This document shows, piece by piece, positions 27,718-36,473 of a stretch of 64,000 nt of DNA (positions are counted from its first letter, which is position 1; the number at the start of each line of letters is the position of its first letter). Origin of the DNA: Bacteroidales bacterium (GTDB taxonomy: Bacteria; Bacteroidota; Bacteroidia; Bacteroidales; UBA932); assembly GCA_017625725.1 (NCBI GenBank), contig JAGAKH010000013.1, positions 38,464-102,463 of the forward strand, written 5' to 3'. The position numbers and the translations under genes were made by a program. Below the pieces are notes generated by a model. It made no database searches and was not told where the DNA came from. It saw only the letters and a program-made list of their open reading frames with translations.

Positions 27718-29690
27718 TTCTTAGCCTTAAGTGCTGAGTATATCATATAGATGATGATGGCAGCGTATGGGATGATGGCAATCGGCTCTGTCCATGGTGA
27801 CGGCTTCATGTAGACATCAACATCGGCAAACCTGAGGATTGCACTTACAACTCCCATAAGGGCACCACCGGCGATGAATCCGGAAGCAATGAGCGTGCCT
27901 TTTTCTGTACGTGCCTCGTTTACTTCCTTGTCCTTGCTGCGGTTTCCTACGAACCACGACACAGCACCTCCGATAAGCATAGGCATGTTCAGGTCGATAG
28001 GGATGAACATACCAAGGGCGAAAGGAAGGGCCGGAACCTTGAAGAAGTTAAGGATGAGGGCGATTACAGCACCGATTCCGTAAAGAAGCCAAGGAGCTCC
28101 TCCACCGTTCATCATCGGCTCGATGACTGCGGCCATTGCATTAGCCTGCGGTGCTACAAGTGCGTTCTCTCCGGTAAATCCGTATGTCTTGTTGAGCACA
28201 AGCATAACGCCTCCTACTGTAGCAGCAGCGACCAGTGTTCCGAGGAATTTCCATCCCTCCTGTTTCTTAGGGGTGGTGCCGATCCAGTATCCGATCTTAA
28301 GGTCAGTAATGAATGCTCCGGCTACAGAAAGGGCTGTGCAGACAACGCCTCCGATGATCAGTGCGGCAGTCATTCCGGCTGTTCCGTCAAGTCCCACTGC
28401 AACCATTATCAGTGATGCAAGAATAAGGGTCATGAGCGTCATGCCGCTTACCGGATTGGATCCTACGATTGCAATGGCATTTGCTGCGACCGTCGTAAAC
28501 AGGAAGGCTATGATACCGACCACAAGCACTCCTATGACAGCATGCCAGATGTTGTCAACCACTCCGAAAGCAAAGAAAAGGAAGACAGCAAGAATCGTAA
28601 TGCCGATACCAATGGCGATGATCTTCATTGACAGGTCCTTCTGAGTTCTGATGACTTCTTCTTCCTTTCCTGTCTTCTTTCTCTTGAATTCATTGGCTGC
28701 AAGTCCCACTGCAGACTTTATTACACCGAAGGATTTTACGATTCCGATGATACCGGCTGTTGCAATACCTCCGATACCGATATGTCTTGCATATTCCTTG
28801 AATATCTGGTCGGCGGACATTTCACCGATCGTCTGTGTTATTCCTGTGTTCATCAGGTCAATCACATCGCCTCCCCAGATAAGGTTCATCAGAGGTATGA
28901 TCACGAGCCATACGAGGAAGCTTCCGCAGCAGATGATGAAGGCATATTTGAGTCCTACTATATATCCGAGTCCGAGAACAGCAGCTCCGGTGTTGACTTT
29001 GAGCAATACCTTGGCCTTGTCAGCCAGTGCGGCACCCCATGGGAGAATCTTTGTGGTAAGAGTTTCGCTCCAGAGTCCGAATGTCGAGATCACGAAGTCG
29101 TAAAGACCACCGATCAGACCGCTGACAAGCAGGGTCTTTGCACCCTTTCCTCCACTCTCTCCGCTGACAAGGACCTGTGTTGTTGCAGTCGCTTCAGGGA
29201 AAGGATACTTTCCGTGCATCTCCTTGACGAAATACTTCCTGAACGGTATGAGGAAAAGGATTCCGAGAATACCTCCAAGCAGTGATGAAAAGAAGACTTT
29301 TGTAAAATTGACCGTGAGTTCAGGATATTTGTCCTGAAGGATGAACAGTGCAGGAAGCGTAAAGATGGCACCTGCTACGATGGCTCCTGAGCAGGAACCG
29401 ATTGATTGGATCATAACATTCTCGCCAAGAGAATTCTTTCGACCGAGGGCACTTGAAAGACCTACGGCTATGATTGCGATCGGTATTGCTGCCTCAAACA
29501 CCTGTCCTACCTTCAAACCGAGATAGGCTGCAGCAGCAGAGAATATTACGGTCATTATTATTCCCCAGGTAACTGACCATGGGGTGACTTCCGGATAGGT
29601 TTTCTGAGGAGACAGCAGAGGCTGATATTCCTCGCCCGGCTTCAGCTCCTTATGGGCGTTTTCCGGCAGTTGCATTTTGTTTTCTTTCAT
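27714..29690 (-). CDS. OPT family oligopeptide transporter
   Basis: This is a 658-residue polytopic inner-membrane protein of the OPT superfamily, with a very hydrophobic sequence. Recognisable parts are TPWSVTWGIIMTVIFSAAAAYLGLKVGQ, EKYPFPEA-like sequence (KYPFPEATATTQVLVSGE) and GSNPVSGMTLMTL. Prokaryotic OPT proteins take up oligopeptides, or metal chelates in some lineages. The start was set at ATG 29690 (MKENKMQLPENAHKELKPGEEY); the longer frame to 29717 would need a TTG. It sits downstream of the LytTR regulator gene (16-base gap) and overlaps the ZIP gene. Confidence 0.93.
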   Translation of the reverse strand: MKENKMQLPENAHKELKPGEEYQPLLSPQKTYPEVTPWSVTWGIIMTVIFSAAAAYLGLKVGQVFEAAIPIAIIAVGLSSALGRKNSLGENVMIQSIGSCSGAIVAGAIFTLPALFILQDKYPELTVNFTKVFFSSLLGGILGILFLIPFRKYFVKEMHGKYPFPEATATTQVLVSGESGGKGAKTLLVSGLIGGLYDFVISTFGLWSETLTTKILPWGAALADKAKVLLKVNTGAAVLGLGYIVGLKYAFIICCGSFLVWLVIIPLMNLIWGGDVIDLMNTGITQTIGEMSADQIFKEYARHIGIGGIATAGIIGIVKSFGVIKSAVGLAANEFKRKKTGKEEEVIRTQKDLSMKIIAIGIGITILAVFLFFAFGVVDNIWHAVIGVLVVGIIAFLFTTVAANAIAIVGSNPVSGMTLMTLILASLIMVAVGLDGTAGMTAALIIGGVVCTALSVAGAFITDLKIGYWIGTTPKKQEGWKFLGTLVAAATVGGVMLVLNKTYGFTGENALVAPQANAMAAVIEPMMNGGGAPWLLYGIGAVIALILNFFKVPALPFALGMFIPIDLNMPMLIGGAVSWFVGNRSKDKEVNEARTEKGTLIASGFIAGGALMGVVSAILRFADVDVYMKPSPWTEPIAIIPYAAIIIYMIYSALKAKK

Positions 29691-29706
29691 ATATAGTCCG
29701 TTTATA

Positions 29707-30471
29707 TTATTTTTCAATCCATGTAAGGAAGTCGTCTACTCGCGACCGGCTCACGGTCATCTCGAAGGAGGCCTGAGGCTCGGAACATACACGAAGTCTT
29801 CCTCCCGGCTGTTTGACAATGCTTCTGATCGCCTTCATTGATATGATGCAACTGCGCGAAATCCTGAAGAACTCCTCCGGATTAAGGTCTTCCATGACTA
29901 TGTCCAATGACGAATCCACGATGTAGCGCTCTTCGTCGAAAGTCACCAGGTAGTTGTTCTTCTCTTCTGAGTAGATATAGGCGACGTTGGAAATGAGCAG
30001 CGGCACTATTCTGTCATTGAAGCGTACGATGTATCTTTCCTTGAAGTCTTTGACTGCGGATGTGTTTGAATTCACTGACTTGAGCAGGCTTTCCACATCT
30101 ATGTGTCCTCCGCTCATGCGGCATCTGGCAACCGCCCTTTTCAATGCACTTGAATCTATCGGCTTGAGGAGATAGTCGATACTTCCGGCCTCGAAAGCCT
30201 TGAGGGCGTAATTATCATATGCTGTGGTCATGATCACCCTGGACTTGACTTCAGTCTGTCTGAAAATCTCGAAGCATACTCCGTCAGATAATTCCACATC
30301 CATGAAGATGATGTCAGCATTGTTTTCCGGGTTCTCCAGCCATGCCACAGTACCTTTTACTGATGATGTGGTCCCGACAACGGTAAAATCCGGAAAATGC
30401 TGTGCAAGCATCCTCGTGAGACTCTTCTGAGCCATGATTTCATCTTCTACAATCAGAACATTCATTGCCAT
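29707..30471 (-). CDS. LytTR family response regulator
   Basis: This is a 254-residue cytoplasmic two-component regulator. The N-terminal receiver domain has the acidic pocket VEDE (residues 8-11), phospho-acceptor Asp58 in IIFMDVELSDG, and the conserved K in LLKPIDSSALKRAV. The C-terminal LytTR DNA-binding domain (about residues 145-250) shows YSEEKNNYLVTFDEERYIVDSSL and FFRISRSCIISMKAI. LytTR proteins bind two direct 9-bp repeats spaced about one helical turn apart; a perfect candidate lies at 31946-31975. The gene is five bases from its sensor kinase gene. Start may be ATG 30471 or the third codon. Confidence 0.93.
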   Translation of the reverse strand: MAMNVLIVEDEIMAQKSLTRMLAQHFPDFTVVGTTSSVKGTVAWLENPENNADIIFMDVELSDGVCFEIFRQTEVKSRVIMTTAYDNYALKAFEAGSIDYLLKPIDSSALKRAVARCRMSGGHIDVESLLKSVNSNTSAVKDFKERYIVRFNDRIVPLLISNVAYIYSEEKNNYLVTFDEERYIVDSSLDIVMEDLNPEEFFRISRSCIISMKAIRSIVKQPGGRLRVCSEPQASFEMTVSRSRVDDFLTWIEK

Positions 30472-30476
30472 ATCGG

Positions 30477-31868
30477 TTATAATAATGGTAGTGTTACTTT
30501 ATATGTGTCTTCAGACCTGACGATGACTATCTCTTTGCCTGATAGATCTTTATATTGCCGTCTAATGTATTTCTGCCCAAGACCTGTGGATTCGCTCATA
30601 CTGACCTTGGGGATGATGTTGTTGCTTACGCTTATATATTCTTCGTCGCCGGATTCCACCTTTATCACCAGAGGCTTTTCTACGGTCACGGCGTTGTGTT
30701 TGGTGGCATTCTCGATAAGCAGCTGGATAGAACATGGAAGTACCAGCCTTTTGAGGGAAACGTCCGTCACATCTATCACGACATCGAATCCTTCCGGAAA
30801 CCTCACCTTCAGCAGATCCACATATTTGTTTACAAAATTCAGTTCATCCTCAAGCGGTACAAGGGCCTCATCTTCGTTCTTTATCATATATCTGTAGATG
30901 CCGGCAAGCTTGTGTATGTAGGTGCTGGCCTGTTCTGTCTTTTCTTCGCAAACAAGACAGTCCAGGATGTTGAGGGAGTTGAAAAGAAAATGAGGGTTGA
31001 CCTGTCTCTTGAGCTTGAGGTAGCGGTATTGTGCCATATGGGCCTTTTCCTTCTGCCGGAACATTTCCGAACGGGTAGATAAGGCATAATTTATCATATA
31101 TACGACACAGTAGACGGTAACCTGCGTTATAAGGCATATCGCAGCAAGCTGAGGCCATGATTCCCGGCTGATTTCATCCTGATTGAAAGGGAGGTCATAA
31201 CCTGTAATGATAGTTTCCAGACAGGTGGTCGCGATGAAGAAGACACACAGGACCAGAGTTGTCTTCAACTTTGAATAAGGGCCTTTGATGTTTGCGGCAA
31301 AACGCACATACAGGATGTTCAGACAAATGAGGATGATGATTCCCAATGAGTTGGACAGAACCCTGCCCGTTATCTTCAGAATAGCTCCTGTTTCGATGGA
31401 ATCACGGGAGAAAAAGATTACGATGCCAGACCTTATGATGAAGATGCCTATGGCGGCTATGAGAATCCATTTGATGTATGAGGAAGACAGACGGCTTCTT
31501 CGTTCTGTGGAGTAGCCGGCTCTGAAAAGTTTGGTTATTGCCAATATGCTCCATCCGAGGACCTCGGTGGTGATTGCTGTAGATAGGGCATTTACAGTGT
31601 ATTGCGAAGTGAATATCAGGTTTATGATGGTGGCTCCGAGGGTACCCATCAGATATCCTATGATGTTGCTGATGATTATGATAGCTGCTGTGAATTCGAT
31701 GCTGATACCTTTCTTGTAGCAGATGATCAGGGACATTGTCATCGTGAGCATGGTGAGCAGCAGTTCGTCGTCTACTCCAGACAGCCTGCAGATCAATGCC
31801 ACGGCAGCATGAAGGATGGCGAAAACATGTATTACCCAGGAAGATTTTATGTTTTGAAGAAACGGCAT
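30477..31868 (-). CDS. LytS-type membrane sensor histidine kinase
   Basis: This is a 463-residue kinase. The first ~265 residues contain about seven to eight transmembrane segments without a clear extracellular domain. The kinase part has the His_kinase signature QVNPHFLFNSLN with phospho-acceptor His293, and an ATPase region with LIENATKHNAV and the glycine-poor G2 area STGLGQKYIRRQY. Such kinases pair with LytTR regulators; here the partner is encoded immediately downstream. It is the first gene of the minus-strand operon and shares its promoter region with the starch operon. The signal sensed is unknown; a sugar or peptide cue would suit the neighbours. Confidence 0.92.
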   Translation of the reverse strand: MPFLQNIKSSWVIHVFAILHAAVALICRLSGVDDELLLTMLTMTMSLIICYKKGISIEFTAAIIIISNIIGYLMGTLGATIINLIFTSQYTVNALSTAITTEVLGWSILAITKLFRAGYSTERRSRLSSSYIKWILIAAIGIFIIRSGIVIFFSRDSIETGAILKITGRVLSNSLGIIILICLNILYVRFAANIKGPYSKLKTTLVLCVFFIATTCLETIITGYDLPFNQDEISRESWPQLAAICLITQVTVYCVVYMINYALSTRSEMFRQKEKAHMAQYRYLKLKRQVNPHFLFNSLNILDCLVCEEKTEQASTYIHKLAGIYRYMIKNEDEALVPLEDELNFVNKYVDLLKVRFPEGFDVVIDVTDVSLKRLVLPCSIQLLIENATKHNAVTVEKPLVIKVESGDEEYISVSNNIIPKVSMSESTGLGQKYIRRQYKDLSGKEIVIVRSEDTYKVTLPLL

Positions 31869-31884
31869 AGTTGTATTTGTTTTT

Positions 31885-31915
31885 CAAAAATAGTAAAAAA
31901 GCCCGTTTTCTCCAA
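31885..31915 (-). promoter_or_regulatory. Promoter of the lytS-lytTR-OPT-ZIP-pepT operon
   Basis: On the minus strand TTG (31915-31913) is followed after 20 bases by TATTTTTG (31892-31885), matching the Bacteroidales promoter. Transcription would start near 31878, ten bases before the kinase ATG. Confidence 0.55.
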
Positions 31916-31945
31916 TTTTACGTAAAATTTCATCTTTGAATTATG

Positions 31946-31975
31946 ACCGTTCGTCAAAAACTTCCGACAGTTCGT
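31946..31975 (+). promoter_or_regulatory. LytTR-type operator: two direct 9-bp repeats
   Basis: ACCGTTCGT (31946-31954) and ACAGTTCGT (31967-31975) lie in the same orientation, 12 bases apart. Each agrees at every position with the published LytTR-family half-site pattern [TA][AC][CA]GTTN[AG][TG]. The spacing also matches that class. The pair lies just upstream of the candidate starch-operon promoter and about 50-70 bases upstream of the divergent kinase promoter. Confidence 0.65.
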
Positions 31976-31987
31976 CATGAATATTCG

Positions 31988-32015
31988 TTTGTCTTATATA
32001 TTATAGTTATTTTCG
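31988..32015 (+). promoter_or_regulatory. Candidate promoter of the starch-utilisation operon
   Basis: TTTG (31988-31991) and TATTTTCG (32008-32015) are 16 bases apart. The -7 box has one mismatch to TAnnTTTG and the spacing is short. A weak core promoter next to the LytTR repeats would suit activator dependence. Transcription would start near 32022. Confidence 0.35.
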
Positions 32016-32060
32016 CAAAATTGCTATTACATTGAAACAATAACCAAATTCAACCATAAA

Positions 32061-33362
32061 ATGCAAAAAAACAAACTAACGTTTTGGCAGATGTGGAACA
32101 TCAGCTTCGGATTCTTCGGAGTCCAGATCGCTTATTCCCTTCAGAATGCCAACATCAGCCGTATTTTTGCGACTTTAGGTGCGGATCCTCACGATCTGAG
32201 TTTCTTCTGGATACTTCCGCCCCTCATGGGACTTCTTGTCCAGCCGCTTGTAGGTAAATACAGTGACAGGACATGGTGCCGTTTGGGCAGGCGTATCCCT
32301 TATCTCTTCCTCGGCTCGATCATCGCCATCCTTGTGATGTGCATGCTGCCTAACGCAGGAAACTTCGGCCTTGCTGTAGGAGGAGCTATGATCTTCGGAC
32401 TCATTTCGCTGATGCTTCTTGACACTTCCATCAATGTGGCCATGCAGCCGTTCAAGATGCTGGTAGGAGACATGGTGGGAGAAGAGCAGAAGGGACAGGC
32501 TTACTCCATCCAGAGTTTCCTCTGCAATGCCGGAAGCCTTGTAGGTTATCTTTTCCCATTCATCTTCGCATGGATCGGAATTGCTAACACTGCTCCCGAA
32601 GGACAGGTCCCTGACACTGTAAAGTATGCATTCTACATCGGTGCAGCAATTCTTATTCTCTGCGTACTCTTCACAACCTTCAAGGTTAAGGAGATGCCTC
32701 CGAAGGAGTATGCCGAATTCCATGGAATCGATCCTGACAAGAAAGAGGAGAAGGCTCCAAGCATGTTTGTGCTTCTCAAGAATGCCCCTAAGACATTCTG
32801 GACAGTCGGCATAGTTCAGTTCTTCTGCTGGGCTGCCTTCCTCTACATGTGGACTTACACCAACGGTGCCATTGCCGACACTGTATGGGGAACCACTGAT
32901 GTGGCTTCCGACGGATATCAGGCAGCAGGCAACTGGGTGGGAGTGCTTTTCGCAGTGCAGGCCATAGGCTCGATGCTCTGGGCTCTTGTAATCCCTAAGT
33001 TCAGGAACATCAGGACTGCGTATGTGGTGAGTCTCCTTATCGGAGCAGCAGGCTTCGCCTCTGTATTCTTCATCCATGACCAGTACGCCCTGATCATTTC
33101 ATTCCTGCTTATCGGAGCAGCATGGGCGGCGATGCTTGCAGTGCCTTTCACTCTCCTGACCAATTCGCTTTCAGGTGACCATATCGGCACTTACCTCGGC
33201 CTCTTCAACGGAACGATCTGTCTTCCTCAGATCGCAGCTGCGGCTTGTGGCGGCTTGGTCCTCAAGCTTGTCGGAGGAGCCCAGGTGAGCATGTTCCTCG
33301 TGGCTGGAGTCCTGCTGGTTCTCGGAGCGGTTTCCGTAAGATTTGTAAAGGATAACAAATAA
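32061..33362 (+). CDS. MFS sugar transporter, probable maltose/maltodextrin importer
   Basis: This is a 433-residue inner-membrane carrier with about twelve hydrophobic segments. The opening FWQMWNISFGFFGVQIAYSLQNANISRIF and the loop KYSDRTWCRLGRRIPYLFLG are typical of the SLC45/GPH-like MFS sugar transporters found beside starch loci in Bacteroidota. It would carry maltose or short maltodextrins from the periplasm to the cytoplasm. It is the first gene of the starch operon and lies 34 bases before susC. The classical Bacteroides thetaiotaomicron sus cluster has no such gene. Confidence 0.85.
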   Translation: MQKNKLTFWQMWNISFGFFGVQIAYSLQNANISRIFATLGADPHDLSFFWILPPLMGLLVQPLVGKYSDRTWCRLGRRIPYLFLGSIIAILVMCMLPNAGNFGLAVGGAMIFGLISLMLLDTSINVAMQPFKMLVGDMVGEEQKGQAYSIQSFLCNAGSLVGYLFPFIFAWIGIANTAPEGQVPDTVKYAFYIGAAILILCVLFTTFKVKEMPPKEYAEFHGIDPDKKEEKAPSMFVLLKNAPKTFWTVGIVQFFCWAAFLYMWTYTNGAIADTVWGTTDVASDGYQAAGNWVGVLFAVQAIGSMLWALVIPKFRNIRTAYVVSLLIGAAGFASVFFIHDQYALIISFLLIGAAWAAMLAVPFTLLTNSLSGDHIGTYLGLFNGTICLPQIAAAACGGLVLKLVGGAQVSMFLVAGVLLVLGAVSVRFVKDNK

Positions 33363-33396
33363 CAACAATACAATCTACTAACCAAACAAAATTCTT

Positions 33397-36300
33397 ATGA
33401 ATAGAATAATGACGCTATGCACATCTATTCTGCTTTCATGCGTGATGGGTGTGTCCGTATTCGCCCAGGGCGGATATGAAGTGAAAGGAGTAGTTGTTGA
33501 TGCAGTAGGTCCTGTAATCGGTGCTACAGTCATCGAACAGGGTACCACCAACGGTACATCTACCTCACTGGACGGCGACTATGTCCTTACTGTCTCAAAT
33601 GCCAATGCAATCGTGGAAATCAGCTGCATCGGTTATGCGAGCCAGACATTTGCGGCATCACAGGTGCCTCCGACTGTAACTCTTACTGAAGACACACAGT
33701 TCCTCGACGAAGTTGTGGTCATCGGTTACGGTACAGTGAAGAAAGAAGATATGACAGGTTCGATCACAGCCATCAAGGCTGACGAGATCAACCGTGGAGC
33801 AGTTGTAAACACTCAGGACCTTCTCAAAGGTAAGGTGGCAGGTCTTCTCGTGACCCCTGGAGACGGTGGCCCTGGTTCAGGTTCAAGAATCCGTGTCCGT
33901 GGTGCTGCTTCCCTCAATGCATCAAATGACCCTCTCATCGTCATCGACGGTGTTCCTATCGCTCAGGGTGCAGGAGCAGGCATGTCTAACCCTCTCGACC
34001 TCATCAATGCAAACGATATCGAGTCATTCTCAGTAATGAAGGATGCTTCATCAGCTGCGATCTACGGATCACGTGCTTCCAATGGTGTCATCATCATCAC
34101 TACCAAGAAGGGTAAGGGCAACAAGCCATCAGTTTCATATTCAGGTAGCGTGAGCGTCCAGCAGAACTCTGCAAGAGTACCGACCATGACAGGTGAGGAA
34201 CTCCGTGCTTTCTACTCTGAGGCTTATCCTGCAGGAACAATAACCGGTGACAAGATCGCAGCTCTCTACGGTGACGGCAACTATGATTACCAGAGCATGA
34301 TCTTCAGACCTGGCGTGTCCCATGACAGAAATATCAGCATTCATGGAAATGTCAACGAGCGCATGCCATACCGTGCATCCATCGGATGGATCGGACAGAC
34401 AGGTACACTCGTAGGTTCCAACTACGACAGAGGAACCCTCGACCTTAACCTTTCTCCTAACTTCCTTGACAAGCACCTTACATTTGACCTCAGTGCAAAG
34501 GGTGTCTATACCTTATCTGATTATGCAGACAGCGGTGTCATCGGAAATGCGGCTTTCTTCAATCCTACCCAGGATCCGTATTGGAGAAACGAGGACGGAA
34601 CAATCGACTTCACTACTACCAACGGTTTCTGGAACTATGGTAACGGCCGTGGTGATGGATTCAGCCCTAATACTCTCGTAGGTGAGGCACCTCTTTCACA
34701 GCTCTATGACAAGTTCGACAACCAGAAGGCAACCCGTTTCATCGGCCGTGCAGCCGTTGATTATAAGGTTCATGGTTTTGAAGCCCTCCGTTTCAACCTC
34801 AGCGTCAGCCTCGACTACACCGCTTCAAACAGAAAATCAGGAAGTCATCCGGGATCCATCTATGCATGGAAGGATACTGAAAACAAGGGTATCGGCCAGT
34901 ATTCAAAGAGCTATAATATGGCCCGCAGCCAGGTTCTCGAGGCTTATGCCAACTACAATGAGACCTGGGGAATCCACAACCTCGACGTGATGGCAGGTTA
35001 TTCTTGGCAGAACAACTACTGGGCTGACAGAAGCGTGTCTTATTTCAACGAGACAGATGAAGTGAAGCTTAATGAGGGTGAAACCGAATATTCAAGATAT
35101 CTGTGGTGGATGAACGAGAACTACATGGTTTCATTCTATGGCCGTGTTAACTACTCGATCGATTCCCGTTACATCTTCACAGCTTCCGTACGTTATGACG
35201 GTTCATCAAAGTTCTCCAAGGCAACGCGTTGGGGCTTCTTCCCTTCTGGAGCATTTGCATGGAACATCAAGCAGGAAGGCTTCCTCAAGGATTCAAAGAC
35301 AGTGTCTGCCCTCAAACTTCGTCTCTCTGCCGGTATGACAGGACAGCAGGATGGTATTGACAACTACATCCACCTTGCAGAGTACTCGACTTCTACAGAT
35401 GTATATAAGATGTATCCTATGGGTAATGTCCCTGGCGGAGACGGTACAGGTTTCGTTCATTGGATGACTCCGGGTGCATACGACCCTAACATCAAGTGGG
35501 AGACTACTACGACTTACAATGCCGCCCTCGATTTCGGTTTCTTCAATGACAGACTCAGCGGTACAATCGATGTATACCGTCGTGATACCAAGGACCTCCT
35601 CAACAATGTGGTTACTCCGATGGGATCGAACTTCGGTAACAGCGTCATGACAAACGTCGGATCGCTCCGTAACCAGGGTGTCGAGTTCACAATCAATGCA
35701 ATTCCGGTTCAGACTAAGGATTGGAGCGTACAGGTGGGATTCAACGGTACCTTCCAGGATACCAAGTTCACCAAGCTGAATGCTAACAGCGATCCTACAT
35801 ACTTTGTTGAGTGCAACGGTAAGCCATTCAAGGGTACAGGTGGAGCTCTTTCACGCCAGATGGTAGGATATGAGCCATTCACTTACTATTGCTACCAGCA
35901 GCTTTACGATGCTGAAGGCAATCCTATCCAGAATGCTTTCGTTGACCGTGACGAAGACGGTGTCATCAGTGAAGGTGACCTCTATATGACAGGAAAGAGC
36001 ATCAATCCTGACTTCTTCTACGGAATCAACTTCAAGGTGTCCTACAAGAACTGGGACTTTGGTTTCAACGGCCACGGTTCAGTAGGAGGATGGGCATTCA
36101 ATGACTTCAACTCATCAAATTCTACATCTAATGTGGATGTGAATGCAGGAAATCTTCCTAACCTTTCATACATCGTAAACAAGACCAAGTTCACAAAGGC
36201 TAACTCTAAGGAGCAGTGGTATTCGGATTACTTCCTTGAAAGCACATCATTCTTCCGTCTTGATGATGTCAACCTCGGTTATACATTCAAGAATGTGGGT

Positions 36301-36465
36301 ATCCAGGAAAAAATGAACATCCGTCTGGCTCTCTGTGCACAGAATCTGTTCGTAATATCGAACTACAGCGGAATGGACCCGGAGGTTTCTGCTGAGAACG
36401 GTATCGACGGTACTATCTGGCCACGTCCACGCACATATGCAGTCCGTCTTAACATCAACTTCTAA
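33397..36465 (+). CDS. susC: SusC-like TonB-dependent outer-membrane transporter
   Basis: This is a 1022-residue outer-membrane receptor that imports maltooligosaccharides with energy from TonB. The signal peptide ends at VSVFAQ. A carboxypeptidase-regulatory-like domain follows (YEVKGVVVDAVGPVIGATVIEQGTTNGTSTSLDGDY), then the SusC TonB-box region FLDEVVVIGYGTVKKEDMTGSI, a plug domain (VRGAASLNASNDPLIVIDGVPI, ASSAAIYGSRASNGVIIITTKKG) and a 22-strand barrel ending in YAVRLNINF. Codons are strongly biased to C-ending forms (ATC, CTC, TTC), consistent with high expression. It pairs with the SusD gene eight bases downstream. Confidence 0.95.
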   Translation: MNRIMTLCTSILLSCVMGVSVFAQGGYEVKGVVVDAVGPVIGATVIEQGTTNGTSTSLDGDYVLTVSNANAIVEISCIGYASQTFAASQVPPTVTLTEDTQFLDEVVVIGYGTVKKEDMTGSITAIKADEINRGAVVNTQDLLKGKVAGLLVTPGDGGPGSGSRIRVRGAASLNASNDPLIVIDGVPIAQGAGAGMSNPLDLINANDIESFSVMKDASSAAIYGSRASNGVIIITTKKGKGNKPSVSYSGSVSVQQNSARVPTMTGEELRAFYSEAYPAGTITGDKIAALYGDGNYDYQSMIFRPGVSHDRNISIHGNVNERMPYRASIGWIGQTGTLVGSNYDRGTLDLNLSPNFLDKHLTFDLSAKGVYTLSDYADSGVIGNAAFFNPTQDPYWRNEDGTIDFTTTNGFWNYGNGRGDGFSPNTLVGEAPLSQLYDKFDNQKATRFIGRAAVDYKVHGFEALRFNLSVSLDYTASNRKSGSHPGSIYAWKDTENKGIGQYSKSYNMARSQVLEAYANYNETWGIHNLDVMAGYSWQNNYWADRSVSYFNETDEVKLNEGETEYSRYLWWMNENYMVSFYGRVNYSIDSRYIFTASVRYDGSSKFSKATRWGFFPSGAFAWNIKQEGFLKDSKTVSALKLRLSAGMTGQQDGIDNYIHLAEYSTSTDVYKMYPMGNVPGGDGTGFVHWMTPGAYDPNIKWETTTTYNAALDFGFFNDRLSGTIDVYRRDTKDLLNNVVTPMGSNFGNSVMTNVGSLRNQGVEFTINAIPVQTKDWSVQVGFNGTFQDTKFTKLNANSDPTYFVECNGKPFKGTGGALSRQMVGYEPFTYYCYQQLYDAEGNPIQNAFVDRDEDGVISEGDLYMTGKSINPDFFYGINFKVSYKNWDFGFNGHGSVGGWAFNDFNSSNSTSNVDVNAGNLPNLSYIVNKTKFTKANSKEQWYSDYFLESTSFFRLDDVNLGYTFKNVGIQEKMNIRLALCAQNLFVISNYSGMDPEVSAENGIDGTIWPRPRTYAVRLNINF

Positions 36466-36473
36466 TAAGGTGA

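Noticed and set aside
27270-29526. Several plus-strand open frames opposite the ZIP and OPT genes
   Set aside because: They are antisense shadows of strongly supported membrane-protein genes.
31931-31940. CATCTTTG as a plus-strand -7 box
   Set aside because: The first base of the TA pair is wrong and no -33 element lies at the right distance.
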